From assembly GCF_023898315.1 (NCBI RefSeq), contig NC_064619.1, forward strand, positions 341,545,650 through 341,609,649: 64,000 nt of DNA, read 5' to 3'. Within the stretch, counting starts at the first letter, position 1. Each line of letters opens with the position of its first letter. Below are positions 34,032 to 45,109 of the stretch, piece by piece. The DNA is from Schistocerca nitens (lineage: Eukaryota > Arthropoda > Insecta > Orthoptera > Acrididae). A model generated the notes under the pieces. That model had not been told where the DNA came from, ran no database searches, and saw only the letters and a list, made by a program, of their open reading frames with translations. Both the position numbers and the translations under genes were made by a program.

Positions 34032-34290
34032 ACTTCCATATCTGTTTATGACTCCACATCCAAGATGACAGGCTGTATCCTCCCTGCCAAAAGATCCTCA
34101 GTCCAGTCACAAATTCATTTGATACTATCTGATTGTAATGTTGTTAGTAAGTCTTACTGTAGTGCTGAGTTGTGTGCTTTTTGGAAATAAGGAAAGCTTA
34201 CCTGACTGACTGATCCAGGGTTTTCAGGATTTCATGTGAGAAAAGCATGAGTTGAGTTTCACATGACCACTGAAATATTTAATTGTCAAA

Positions 34291-35163
34291 CAAACACATA
34301 AATAAAATTAAAATCAATTACTAAAACTTTCAGACTGTGCCATTCCTTGAAACTAACAGGTTATCAAAACATACTCATGCATATGCATGGCTACATTGTC
34401 CTGTCATTGCAGCCCAACTGCATTCTTGGGTTATGTTGATATGAGTGAGTAAGAGGAACAAAGTGTACCTGCCAAGAACAGAGCATACTGATGAGCATAC
34501 TGATGAGTGCAATATGCTCAACTTTATTGGCTGTTTCACAAACTCAGCCATCTAGATCTTCCTCTCCAGTAACAGTAGATGGGAATCGTCTATACAACGG
34601 ATCCTGCCCTACATTTCGTCAGGCATCAGTCTCTGCTAGTGGCTGGCCCACACATATCTCAATTGCTGTCCCCGCTTCACTCCCTTAGTATTCACCCACA
34701 TTTTTCTCTTCATGGAGATTTTAGTGTTGATCATATGCCTTTTGGCTGCTCAGTACCCCCATATATTGTGAGTAATTACCCTTCATTTTGCCATTATTTG
34801 TATTCTACCTAGGACACTCCATTATCATATTAAAATTGAGTCAGTGCATAGATGAAATAATCAAGAAGCACACCACAGCCTGTTTTGCACTCCATAGTGT
34901 CACTAACTTGGTTGACTTGAAGGACAGGATGATAGTTTATTTTGCATAATTTCACTCTTTGTTGTTTTACTGAATTACCTTCTGACAAAATGTTGCTAAC
35001 ATAGAGAAAGTATTAATTCAATGAAAATAAGCAGCAAGTATATTGTGTTATATAATAACCATTCATCTAGCAGAGGCCTCTTCAGTAATCTGGGAATTCT
35101 TATACTCACTTACTACAACATTATTTTACTCCATATTGTTGTTTGCTGGCAATAATAATAAAA
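34291..35163. other. No gene seen
   Basis: Short frames only; no recognised repeat. Confidence 0.4.
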
Positions 35164-35400
35164 ACCGAGCGATGTGGCACAGTACTTAGCCACTGGACTT
35201 GCATTTCGGAGGACGATGGTTGAAACCCGCATCTGGCCATCCTGATTTGGGTTTTTCGTGATATCCCTAAATCGCTTCAGGCAAATGCTGGGTTGGTTTC
35301 TTTGAGAGGGCATAGCCGATTTCCTTCCCCATACTTCCTGCTCTGTCTCTAATGATCTTGTTGTTGGCAGGACATTAAACACCAATCTTCTCCTCCTCTT
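35164..35400 (+). mobile_element. tRNA-derived SINE, second family, copy 2
   Basis: The A-box-like region is GATGTGGCACAGTACTTAGC and the body is CCTAAATCGCTTCAGGCAAA. The 3' end is GGACATTAAACACCAATC plus a pyrimidine-rich tail. It is related to 23758-24010 and to the partial copy at the right edge. Confidence 0.8.
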
Positions 35401-35479
35401 CCTGGTAATAAAATCAGTTTGAGTTGAATGTGATTTACACAGTCACAAAAAAGATATAAAATAGACTTTGACTCTTTGC

Positions 35480-36255
35480 CTAGAGTTTAGACTGGCGTTT
35501 TATGTTCTGATGTGAGGACCTTCGACAAGCTCCCATCAGAGTCAATCTGGAATCCCTCTGAATTCAAAACAAAGTAACAAACATACCTTGCTAGCCACTA
35601 TTTATACAAATTATCTGATTATCAGGTCAGCAACTGGAGGCAGTTAATTCCATAAATTATCTGGGAGTACGCATTAGGAGTGATTTATAATGGAATGATC
35701 ATATAAAGTTAATCGTTGGTAAAGCAGATGCCAGACTGAGATTCATTGGAAGAATCCTAAGGAAATGCAATCTGAAAACAAAGGAAGTAGGTTACAGTAC
35801 GCTTGTTCACCCACTGCTTGAATACTGCTCAGCAGTGTGGGATCCGTACCAGATAGGGTTGATAGAAGAGATAGAGAAGATCCAACGGAGAGCAGTGCGC
35901 TTCATTACAGGATCATTTAGTAATCGCAAAAGCGTTACGGAGATGATAGATAAACTCCAGTGGAAGGCTCTGCAGGAGAGACGCTCAGTAGCTCGGTACG
36001 GGCTTTTGTTGAAGTTTGGAGAACATACCTTCACCGAAGAGTCAAGCAGTATATTGCTCCCTCCTACGTATATCTCGTGAAGAGACCATGGGGATAAAAT
36101 CAGAGAGATTAGAGCCCACACAGAAGCATACCTACAATCATTCTTTCCACGAACAATACGATACTGGAATAGGAGGGAGAACCGATAGAGGTACTCAAGG
36201 TACCCTCCGCCACACACCGTCAGGTGGCTAGTGGAGTATGGATGTAGATGTAGAT
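35480..36255 (+). mobile_element. CR1/Jockey-like LINE 3' end
   Basis: A plus-strand frame (35835-36080) with WDPYQIGLIEEIEKIQRRA and LQWKALQERRSVARYGLL is the C-terminal region of a LINE RT protein. Upstream in other frames are YLGVRIRSD and FIGRILRKCN. The tail ends GGAGTATGGATGTAGATGTA near 36230. It is related to the LINE at 14385-16330, in opposite orientation. Confidence 0.82.
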
Positions 36256-37440
36256 ATACAACAAAAGCTACAAACTAGATTTATTTGGAACAGGTTATAA
36301 AATATTTTGGTGATAGACATAATGCAGAAATGAAGAATAGAAATTAACAACTGCAGTAGATTCCCAGATTTGCATTGGAGGATGAAAATTGCTGTTGCTC
36401 ACAGCTTGTCATCCTAGGCAGTGTTTTCTTGCAGTAAAATGTCAATTCCTCTTGGCAGTTCTGTTGTGGCACTTGTTTATTCTAGTCAACCCAGATCTTT
36501 TGGAGCTGCTGGCTGGTGAGTACATGCAGCTCGACGCTCTCAGACCTTGAGCAGCTTATAGTCATCCATCCTCTTCATGCTGTTGGGGCATTTAATAATT
36601 TCAGGAGGCTCCCTTATGTTTTGGTGCAGCATCCACTGCTGCCAGGAAAGGACACGAGCTTCTTGGAAATTGATAGATTAGCCGCATCCATAGTGGTGTT
36701 TGGTTATTGCTTATTGTCTGTGTTGCCCATTTGTATGCGGTATTCATACCATGCCATGTGACTGCTAATTGTATTCATCAATGTAGAGTTTGCTGCTCCA
36801 CAGAACTCAGGTTCACAACCAGCCACAAGAGAATGAGCATCTTGACACAGGAAAATGCTGCCCCTGAATACAGGCTGCCGATTCGCTGAAGACTGTCACT
36901 CACCTGTTAGAGTAGACAGGCAGTATTCTACCATACAGTCACTTGTACACAGACATATTGACTTCAAACTATCCAGTGACATGCCAGAATTTGACATTAG
37001 TTGCTGTCTGATAACTGAAATAAGACTGCTTGTATAGGGAAGACCATACCCAGAACCCAGCAGTTTAATCATCTGAAGAGGATCACTGCAAAGACAGACG
37101 AAGCATTGGTTTTATGTCATTTTAGTATATCATAATACCCCAAAAAGATTTTATTCTGATTGATAGTGCCCCAACTCTCTTCATCTCTGAACAGCTGCTG
37201 CAGCCTACATGCACATGTTGTTGTCTAACATTGAGCTCCCTCTGCAATGTATAGTCTCCAATGTCCATTACTTGTTCTTCTTTGTTACTGTGAAACACAT
37301 TTCTTCAGTTGAACAAGTGCTCGTAGCTCTTAAGGTATGCATGTCAGAGCCCATGTTTACTAGGCTGTTTTGCTTTGAGTGATTGTTCATGTCATATCCG
37401 TGAAAAATGACCAGTCCTCCTGGTACACCCTGTCAGAGCC
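36256..37440. other. No gene recognised
   Basis: It contains an 81-codon plus frame (36516-36761) of unknown nature and no identifiable domain. Probably decayed repeat DNA. Confidence 0.4.
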
Positions 37441-37441
37441 A

Positions 37442-37735
37442 TTCCAACTTATTACAGTTGTATCAATATATCTCTGAAGTCCTTGAACATATGCTGTCAG
37501 ACCTGCTTGATAAGTATTCCAACTACTGGAGCAGTACTCTAGTATAGGTGAAACCAATGTCTTTCGTGGAATCTATTTAATAGACTTAAATGGTATTTGT
37601 AAGAGAGTAAGTGTTTGACAATCCTCCTAACAACTGTAAGTGTCTCATTTGCTTGTTTACTATTTACATATGTTCACCCAATTTCATATTGTTTCCCAGG
37701 CACTGATATGGCATGATCTCTAATATTGTAAACTG
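37442..37735 (-). mobile_element. LINE RT C-terminal fragment
   Basis: The minus strand reads PILEYCSSSWNTYQAG near 37520-37570, the conserved block of the CR1/Jockey-like LINE at 14385-16330. No frame extends further. Confidence 0.65.
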
Positions 37736-37835
37736 ACGCATGTAAATGGTTATTCTTATTTATGATTATTTTTCTTGCAGCACTCTATACTTAAAGAGAA
37801 CTGTCACTCAATACACTATAGGGAAATGGAGTCTA

Positions 37836-38695
37836 CATTGAGCTAACAACTCATGGGATAGCAATATGTACATATACAAGTTGTGGTAGTATTGCATACA
37901 CAAGGTATAAAAGGGCAATGCATTGGGTGTCAGTTGTACTCTGGTTATTCATATCAAAGGGTTTCTGGTGTGGTTATGGCCGCACTATGGGAATTAACAG
38001 ACTTTCAACACAGAATGGTAGTTAGAGCTAGATGCATGAGGCATTCTGTTCTGGAAATTGTTAGGGAATTCAATATGCTGAGATCCACTGTTATCAAAAA
38101 TGTGCTGAGAATACCAAATTTCAGGCATTAACTCTCACCACAGACAACACAATGGCCAATGACCTTCCCTAAATCATCAAGAGCAGTAGCTTTTGTGTAG
38201 AGTTGTCAGTGCTAACAGATAAGCAATATTGTGTGAAATAAACACAAAAATCAATGTGGTATGTATGACCAATGTATCTGTTAGGACAGTGGAGCACAAT
38301 TTGTCATTAATGGGCTGTGGTAGCAGACGACCGATGCAGATACCTTCACTAACAGCGTGACATCACCTGCAGCGCCTCTCCTGAGCTTATGGCCATAACG
38401 GTTGAACCCTAGATGGCTGAAAACTGTTCCCTGGTCAGATGAGTGTCGATTTCAGTTGGGAAGACCTGATGGTAGGGTTTGAGTGTGGCACAGGTACCAC
38501 AAAGCCATGGACCCAAATTGTCAACAAAGCACGGGTGCAAGCTGCTTGTGGCACCTTAATGGTTTGGGGTGTGTTTTGATGGAACTGGCTGTGTCCTCTG
38601 GTCCAACTGAACTAATCATTGACTGGAAATGGTTACATTCAGCTACTTGGAGACCATTTGCGCCCATTACTTGAATTCATATTCTGCAACAGCAT
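37836..38695 (+). mobile_element. Tc1/mariner element, 5' half, cut by a Gypsy LTR
   Basis: The plus strand carries a Tc1-type leader, then a transposase with an N-terminal helix-turn-helix (37976-38131: LTDFQHRMVVRARC, SVLEIVREFNML). Later fragments are VLWSDE-like residues near 38425 and LTGNGYIQLLGDHL near 38615-38660. Several stops are present. Sequence ends at 38695, exactly where the TGTAACT LTR begins. I could not recognise the other half beyond 44933. Confidence 0.75.
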
Positions 38696-38946
38696 TGTAA
38701 CTTTATTACATGAAAAGGCATAAAGACAAGAGAGACAAAGTGCATACAACAGACCACACACAAAGTGGCTGTTGGAGCCTTGCACTCTGGCCTGTATAGT
38801 CATTAGATCCAACAACGAGTGCAGCTGGCAAGCTGCGCACACAACTACTGTCATATTAGCAGGCTGGTTGGCCTCTGTTGGCTGAATCAAGCACATACTT
38901 CATGTGCAAACTATGAAATGGCATGCATACAAGTGTGGTAGTTATA
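38696..38946 (-). repeat. 3' LTR (251 bp)
   Basis: It starts TGTAACTTTATTACATG on the plus strand and ends AGTTATA. It is similar throughout to the two 5' LTR pieces. Confidence 0.88.
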
Positions 38947-38963
38947 GCACTCCTCTTCCTTTG
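38947..38963 (-). promoter_or_regulatory. Polypurine tract of the Gypsy element
   Basis: The minus strand reads AAAGGAAGAGGAGTGC directly before the 3' LTR. This is the expected plus-strand priming site. Confidence 0.7.
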
Positions 38964-39129
38964 CAAAGTAGGGAGCACTCTGTTCATAGCCATTTCTTCT
39001 GCTGTTGCCATTGGTTATTGAGTCATGTGAGGCACTGCCACTGTTGCGAATGGTTGGAAGTGGCATGAGTGCGGACAGGTTTGAGTCCTCTCTCCCTGTG
39101 AGAGACCATATGGTAGGAGAAGTGACATT

Positions 39130-40229
39130 GGCATGGTTTCTTTTTCCATGTCCAAGTCTAAGCTGGTGAAGAAGGCTACAGCGAAGGTGGCTGAACAGGT
39201 GGCGCCAGCTGCGAGGGAGGCAGCAGCGGGGGAGGCGTCGGCTGCGGCAGCACTGGAGCTGGTGTCCCACCTTGGCCCCCTGAGAGCTGAAGGGTGCACC
39301 CACAGCAGAGGAGACAGTTATGAAGGCATTGGAAGTGGCAGCTTAGGAGGCGAGGAGACCGGCTGTGATGTTGGAGGTGGCCTGGCAGATAGAGGATGCA
39401 AGAGTGGCAGAGGCATTTCCGGTGCACAGCTGTCTACGCAGGATCATAGCTGGTTGAAGTATCACGATGCCCTCCCCTCAGCAGTGCAGACAATGCGGAG
39501 ACATCAGCCACAATGACACTCGATGACTGCCAGCACCCATTTCACTCCATGACCAAAACCGAAAAGTCCAAACAGCTATGCCAGGCTGGAAGCTTTGTGA
39601 CGCCAGTGTTGGCGGATGCCCTAGCATAGGTTGAAGCAGATATAGCAGAGTCCAGGTCTGGCAGCTGAGCAACAACGCTGCTGGACTTTTACATCCAATC
39701 AGGATAAACCAATAAGAACTGAGGAATTGGTCAAGAAACTCTTCCGGTGACACTTCCAAAACGTGTTTTTTCATCTGAGTCTTAAATGTTTGTACTAGTC
39801 ATTCTGTTTTTTCGTTCGATTGATGGTGGAAAGGAGGAGCCGTGATATGGTGAATACCACTTTTTTACAAAAAATCTTCAGATTCTGGAAATATGAACTG
39901 AGGGCTGTTACCTGTAACCATTGTATACGGAAGTAGACGGAGAATGCACCACATATGGAAACTCAGAATAAGTGTGAGTTACAGGAAGCCAATAGAAATT
40001 CCAAAGAGGCCCCCAAAATCTGCATGAATTTGTCCCTAAAGCTGCTGAGGTGCTCGCCACTGTGGCAGATGGGGGGGGGGGGGGGGCGCACCTGATGATG
40101 GGTGGCACACTGTGGGGAGGCTGCAACAACTCGCACTATTTCCCAATCAGTGCCTGGCCAAAAAGAATTTCTGCATGCTAATGCTGTTGTATGTGACACG
40201 CCCCAGTAGTCCACGTGTAATAAACGCAT
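39130..40229 (-). pseudogene. Gypsy integrase with Pro-rich C-terminus
   Basis: The N-terminal zinc-binding region reads MRLLHVDYWGV and FWPGTDWEIVRVV (40070-40229). The core shows YSEFPYVVHSPST (near 39930-39970) and TGNGPQFISRIFEDFL (near 39860-39920), then QTFKTQMKKHVLEVSPEEF (39700-39774). The segment 39176-39427 reads as a Pro-rich tail. Multiple frames are required. The plus-strand 127-codon Ala/Gly-rich frame here is the shadow of the Pro-rich tail. Confidence 0.82.
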
Positions 40230-40577
40230 AACATCATGCCAAAGGGTGGATGGGACTACAGCCCTGGGAGTGGTGTCCTCTGTAACTAACAGCTGAACTC
40301 AATTCCAAACAGAATGATGATAATTTCATAAAGGATCAGAAGCATAGCCCGGATGTTTGTTTGGCTAGACATGATGCACAAAAGAAACAACGTTACGTAA
40401 AACAGGATCCTTGGCTACTAGGACTGCAGTTTTAGTACTAATGATAGGAAAATCATCAACAACATTTTGAGCTTCCACATCTAAAAGAAAAGAAAGCAAC
40501 TCCTCTGTATCAAACTCTGGATCCAGACCATTCGCAAAATGCAATAACGCTGAAGGTCAAAAATGTATTTCATAATT

Positions 40578-41989
40578 TTATTGTGACGGGAAGGCAGCCC
40601 ACCACTGTAAGTGATGTGAGGCTTTGTCCAGCAAGGATGCTGAAGGATTAAAAAGATACTCCAGAGATTTGTGGTCTGTGATCAGGTGAAACTTAGGCCC
40701 GTACAGAAAAACATGAAATTTCATTAGAGCGTACAATGTTACTAATAATCTTTCCCTATCTGAGAATAATGCTGTTGCACTGAATTTAAGTTTTTTGAGG
40801 CGTGTGCAGTAGGGTGTTCTATCTGTCCACATACTTATGAGCAAGGACGGTGCAAAGACCAAACTGAGAGGTGCCTGTGGCTAACACAAGGTGTTGTCCT
40901 GGCTGAAAAGTGACCAAATAAGGGGCCAACTGTAGCTTAGATTTCAACATCTTGAATGCCTGCGCACAAGCCGGGACCATTGGAAAGGAACATCTTTATG
41001 TAATACCACATGGAGTGGTTGTGCCTCAGTAGCAGCATCCGGAATGAATTTTTTGTAGTACGCTGTTTTGTTTAAAAATGCCTGAAATTGCTTGACGGAT
41101 GGGTGGTATGGCAACGTGGCAGTAGCATACATATGCTGACGCAATGATTTAATGCCAGCACTTGACACTTCAAGGCCCAAATAAATAATAGATGGTTGGA
41201 AAAACTGTCTTGTCCAAATTGCACTTTAACCCTGCTGTCTGTAAAACAGTAAATAGAGAATGAAGTTTCGGCAAATTTCCTTCTGTAGAGGCACCAGACA
41301 CTACTGTGTCATCTAAATAGTTGATGTTGCATGAAACTGATGCACTAAAAAGTTGCACTAAAAAGCACTGAAAAATAGCTGGTGCACTTGCCACACTGAA
41401 AGTCAAATGCTGGTATTGATAAAGCCCAAATGGTGTATTGATAACTAGAGGGCTTTTAGATTCCTTGTCTAGTGGCAGCTGTTAATATGCATCTGCCAAG
41501 TCAATCTTTGAAAAATAATGGCCCCTCAATAGTTTTGTGAACAGCTCATCAGGGCATGGTAAAGGGTAGGTATTAATGATTGCTTCTGCATTAATTGATT
41601 TTTTAATGACCACAGAGGTGTAATTTACCTGTAGATTTTTTTTTTACTATCAACAGCAGCATTGACCAATCACTGGGAGAAATAGGTTGAATAATGTCAA
41701 GGGATTGTACACGATCTAATTCTGCTTTTATGTGATCCCATAAAGTTACTGATACTGGGTGGACCCTGAAGTAACGGGAGCAGGCAGACTGTTTCATTGT
41801 AATATGAGCCTGAAATTCTGTTGCAAAACCCAGTCCTGGGGAAAATAAAGAGGAAAATTGGACACAGAGAGCATCTAACTGTTGATATGGAACTTGATTA
41901 GAAACCAGATGCAATTCGTGATTCGGCATCAGTGGAGAATCTGAAAAGTTTAAAAATGTCCAAACCAAAAGGATTTTCAGTGTAAACAT
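40578..41989 (-). pseudogene. Gypsy reverse transcriptase and RNase H
   Basis: RT pieces are FRVHPVSVTLWDHIKAEL and PISPSDWSMLL (41603-41989), SVASAPAIFQCFL and NYLDDTVVSG (41170-41406), then PSVKQFQAFLNKTAYYKKFI (40944-41180). RNase H has FSDRERLLVTLYALMKF and LITDHKSLEYLF (40578-40862). The YLDD catalytic pair is kept, but frames shift between pieces. Confidence 0.88.
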
Positions 41990-42269
41990 TGTCCATAAGT
42001 ATGAATGTTACTGAACGAACCACAGCCTTGTTAGTCACAGGTGCAGAAAACTGTCCAAGAATGAGAATCTGTTGTTTGTTATAACTCAACAGCCACCATG
42101 ACATTGGAGCCAGAGGGCAAGAACCAATTTCTACATAAGTTTGAGAATTCGTCAACGTTGGTTCTGCACCCATGTCCATCTGCATTCTCATTGGTTTATT
42201 GAATGCATGGACTTCAATGTACAACTTGCTTGGAGATACGATCAATGCTGACACATTGTTCACATCCAT
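41898..42269 (-). pseudogene. Gypsy aspartic protease region
   Basis: It has MQMDMGAEPTLTNSQTY, where the usual D-T/S-G-A active site reads D-M-G-A, so the catalytic Thr/Ser is lost. It overlaps the RT start in another frame. In an intact element it would process the Gag-Pol precursor. Confidence 0.7.
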
Positions 42270-42309
42270 GTTTGCTCATCCTCACTTAGGTTCAGAAGAA
42301 AATTACACA

Positions 42310-43265
42310 CAGAAGCAGTGTGTCCTTTTTTTTTGGCACCTATTACACATTACCCAGTGCTTGGGACACACAGTCCGTTCATGTTGAAGCACGGGTCTGA
42401 TGCTGTTATGATGTGGACTATTGTTGTCATGAATGACAATTACCTATATGATGCTAAAAGGTATATTAAACTGCTGTAGTAACTTCTCTGTTCCCTTGCA
42501 AACTGACTGAAGGCTTGGAGGAACTGATCTGTGAAACTTCGGACCAGGCTTCTATTTGACTACCTGCAGTATGTGAAACTTCAAATGACTGAGCTATGTT
42601 AATGCTTCCGTAAGTGTAGGATTTTCACACTGCAGAGCTCGCTCTAGAACTTCCCTATCAGGAGCAAGGTGTATGACTGCATCTAAAACCGCCTGTTCTG
42701 CATGGGATTCCGTATGAACATTTGTCACACAACGATTAAGTCCATGTAGTTCTGTTGCCCATGCTCTGTATGATTGTTTTGGTGGCTTTTGGCGACGGCA
42801 GAACTGCACACTAGCAGCAGTAATGTGAGTGTGTTTACAGTGATAGGTAGAAAGTAACTTACACATCTTACCAAAAGAAAGACTTGAAGGTTCCTGTAAG
42901 TGAGCAAGCTGACACAACAACTGATACACGCGAGGTAAGATCCATCACAAAAGATGAGTCTTGCACAAGCTTGCGTCTGTTACCCTAAATGTCTGGAAAT
43001 GTTGTTGCAGTCATTTTTTGTAAGCATCTCAATCTTATACTGCATCGTCGTATGCAGGGAATGGCGGTGGATACATGTCATTCTTGGGGCCTGCACGTTG
43101 TGCCACTGTAGTTGTTAAACTGGAAATAGCAACTGCCAGTGCCTGCTGTTGCTCGAGAAGCAATATAAGCACTGCCTCCATGGAAATTAAACTCAAAGGA
43201 ACAATGACTGAAGTGAAACATGCGGAGTCGAATCCCATCCTCAGCATCAAAGCGTTATAACCCAA
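42310..43265 (-). pseudogene. Gypsy Gag
   Basis: The N-terminal frame (43035-43265) has QQQALAVAISSL and PPPFPAYDDAV. The middle frame (42594-42929) has FCRRQKPPKQSYRAWATEL, typical of retrotransposon Gag. A degenerate zinc-knuckle remnant (MCNRCQKK) lies near 42320-42380. Frames are disconnected. Confidence 0.75.
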
Positions 43266-43271
43266 GGACCC

Positions 43272-43337
43272 TGTAACTTTATTACATGAAAAAGTGTAAA
43301 CACATGAGAGGCAAAGTACATACGATGACTACACACA
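43272..43337 (-). repeat. 5' LTR, inner piece
   Basis: TGTAACTTTATTACATG through ACTACACACAA, matching 38696-38762. It stops at a CACAA that recurs at 44757. Confidence 0.85.
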
Positions 43338-44410
43338 AGTGACCTGAAGTTGTTCTGTGTTATTTTCAGTGTGTGTCATCCAGATTTGCACACCTGGTAC
43401 ATTTACAGTGTATGATGCTGAATTATATGTGATCTAGAGGGCACTGGAGACAATGAGGTACCTTTCTGATACCAAATTCTGCCATCTGCACCAACCCCCT
43501 AAGTGCCTTTCAGGCTATCGATTAAATGTACCCAGCTGAAAAATATCTTCAGATTTATGACACTCTTTCCCTCTTACAGAGGGATGACTAGGAATCATTC
43601 TGCTGGGTACCAGGCCACGTTCGCATTCAGGGTGATGAAGTAGCAGATGCAGTAGCTAAGGATGCATGTTCAGAAGTAAGAGTTTCTCAATGTGCTGCCC
43701 CTATTCATGCAGCTACTGCACTATTGAGAAACAACATCATGTGTCTGTGGGAGGAGGAGCAGTTAGGATTCATAAACAACAAGCTAAGGCCTGTGAAACC
43801 AGTGACAACCGTGGTGTTCCTCCTTCCGGCCACTGTGATTGGAACAAGTACTTTTAATGCACCTCCAGACAGGACACTGTCCTCTGATGCGTGAATTCCT
43901 CCTAGAGCATGAAGAACCATCAGTTTGCAGTGCTTGTGGTGTACAGGTTTCTGCACACCATATTTTAACCAAATGCCCTTTAGACCAAACCATGAGGGCT
44001 GCTTACCAATTGACCTGCTGTCCATTGTAGGTGGTGATGAATCCAATGTGGTGCGTGTTCTAAGATTCTGTGTGATGTCTGGTCTTATTAATAGTGGCTT
44101 AGATAGAAGGTTTTAATGTGTTTTTGGGGGTGGTTGCTTCATCCTTTATTTTCCAGTGGATCGTGTAGGCACAGCTACTTGTTCCAGCATGTTAGATGTT
44201 GTGTAGTTTCATTTGTGTTCTTTATTTACACACTGCCCTGAGACATCCATCTTGTGTGTGACAGTGTGCGTGAGAGAGTCCCAGGTTGGCTGTGGATCCC
44301 ATTTTTTAATTTACATTTTGTTGCAGGCTTCCCCCAACTGATAACCACACTTCTACTCTTTTAGTTGAGTACAGCTGCTGATGACCTCACTGTTGAGTGC
44401 TCTATACATA
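43338..44410 (+). mobile_element. I-group LINE 3' end (RNase H and zinc region), nested in the LTR
   Basis: The plus strand shows RNase H blocks YDAELY (near 43415), FCWVPGHVRIQGDEVADAVA (near 43596-43660) and a C-terminal region LQTGHCPLMREFLLEHEEP with VCSACGVQVSAHHILTKCPL (near 43860-43985). The last two lie in different frames. The 3' UTR ends CTGATGACCTCACTGTTGAG, then a CCA tract. The 5' part (endonuclease, RT) is missing, as in typical truncated LINE insertions. It entered at CACAA in the Gypsy LTR. Confidence 0.85.
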
Positions 44411-44460
44411 CCACCACCACCACCACCACCACCACCACCACCACCACCACCACCACCACC
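44411..44460. repeat. (CCA)n, LINE tail
   Basis: A CCA run directly following the LINE 3' UTR and preceding the SINE head. It produces a poly-His frame that is not coding. Confidence 0.9.
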
Positions 44461-44756
44461 TGTCCGCAGCTCGTGGTCTAGTGCCTAGTGTTGCTGCCTC
44501 TGGTTCACGGGGTCATGGGTTCAATTCCTGGCCGGGTTGGGGACTTTCTCTGCTCAGGGACTGGGTGTTTATGTTGTCTTCATCATTTCATCATCATCAT
44601 CATCATCATCATCAATGTGATAGTGGCTAGATTGGACTGTGTATGAAAATTGGACTATGTGAAAATTGGGACTTTGTATGGGCACTGATGGCCGCGCTGT
44701 TGAGTGCCCCACAAATCAAGCATCACCACCACCACGACCACCACCACCATATGCAT
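44461..44756 (+). mobile_element. tRNA-derived SINE, copy e (head of copy b, different tail)
   Basis: The head AGCTCGTGGTCTAGTGC and B-box GGGTTCAATTCC match copy b. The tail is not the common one: it contains an ATC tract (44589-44613), short TGGACT repeats and CTGTTGAGTGCCCCAC, then CAC units. The 3' motif resembles the end of the adjacent LINE. Confidence 0.8.
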
Positions 44757-44933
44757 CACAAACGGCTGGCAGAGCCTTTCACTCTGGCCTTTATTGTCAT
44801 TAGTTCTAAGAGCCAGCAGGTTGCACAAGCAACTGCTGTCGCGCTAGCAGGTTCGGCGGCTTCTAGTGGCCAAATCACGCCAAACTTCATGTGTGAACTA
44901 GGAAGCGGAACACACACTAATCTGGTAGTTACA
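44757..44933 (-). repeat. 5' LTR, outer piece
   Basis: It matches 38759-38946 (for example CACTCTGGCC and CTTCATGTGTGAAC versus CTTCATGTGCAAAC) and ends AGTTACA. Confidence 0.85.
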
Positions 44934-45109
44934 GCTTGATGGAAGTCTGGCTTCTTCTTTTTCCGAATTAATGACATTTAATTCTGCAAAAGGATTCCAC
45001 CTGAGAGTAATTTCCTCATATCTTTCAGAGATAAATACTTTTAAATGCTGCTGATTTTTGAAAAAAATGATTTTATTAATATTATAAGCTGTGTTTTTCT
45101 CTGTTTCAG

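Larger units (their letters stand above)
33164..34290 (-). mobile_element. LINE reverse transcriptase fragment holding two insertions
   Basis: The minus strand reads VTANVPQGSVLGHMLFMLYV at about 33390-33450, the RT motif GVPQGSVLGPLLFLLYIND of CR1/Jockey-like LINEs. RT sequence resumes on both sides of a SINE (33235-33376) and of a composite element (33455-34031), each with target duplications. The fragment is 5' and 3' truncated. Confidence 0.75.
38696..44933 (-). mobile_element. Ty3/Gypsy LTR retrotransposon with split 5' LTR
   Basis: The LTRs share the ends TGTAACT...AGTTA(C/T)A. The 3' LTR is 38696-38946. The 5' LTR is in two pieces, 43272-43337 and 44757-44933, separated by a nested 1.4-kb insertion. 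Gag, protease, RT, RNase H and integrase remnants lie between in canonical order on the minus strand. The 5-bp duplication expected at the outer ends is not convincing (GCAT versus GCTT). All frames are broken. Confidence 0.9.
11002..45109 (+). other. Candidate giant intron 1 (about 34.1 kb), filled with transposons
   Basis: It is bounded by GTCAGT at 11002 and TTTTTCTCTGTTTCAG ending at 45109. Giant introns loaded with LINEs, SINEs and Penelope elements are typical of grasshopper genomes. Elements within it lie in both orientations. Gene-free intervals 11002-11720, 13490-14384 and 16583-16801 hold only AT-rich sequence with no recognised feature. Confidence 0.45.

Noticed and set aside
39133-39516. 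Ala/Gly-rich plus-strand protein of 127 codons
   Set aside because: It is the complement of the Pro-rich tail of a minus-strand Gypsy integrase, with no splice or start context of its own.
44397-44630. His-rich protein
   Set aside because: The frame is the translation of CCA and ATC microsatellites plus a SINE.
44934-44960. Second half of the Tc1 element beyond the Gypsy insertion
   Set aside because: Only GATGGAA is shared with the expected Tc1 continuation, which is not enough.
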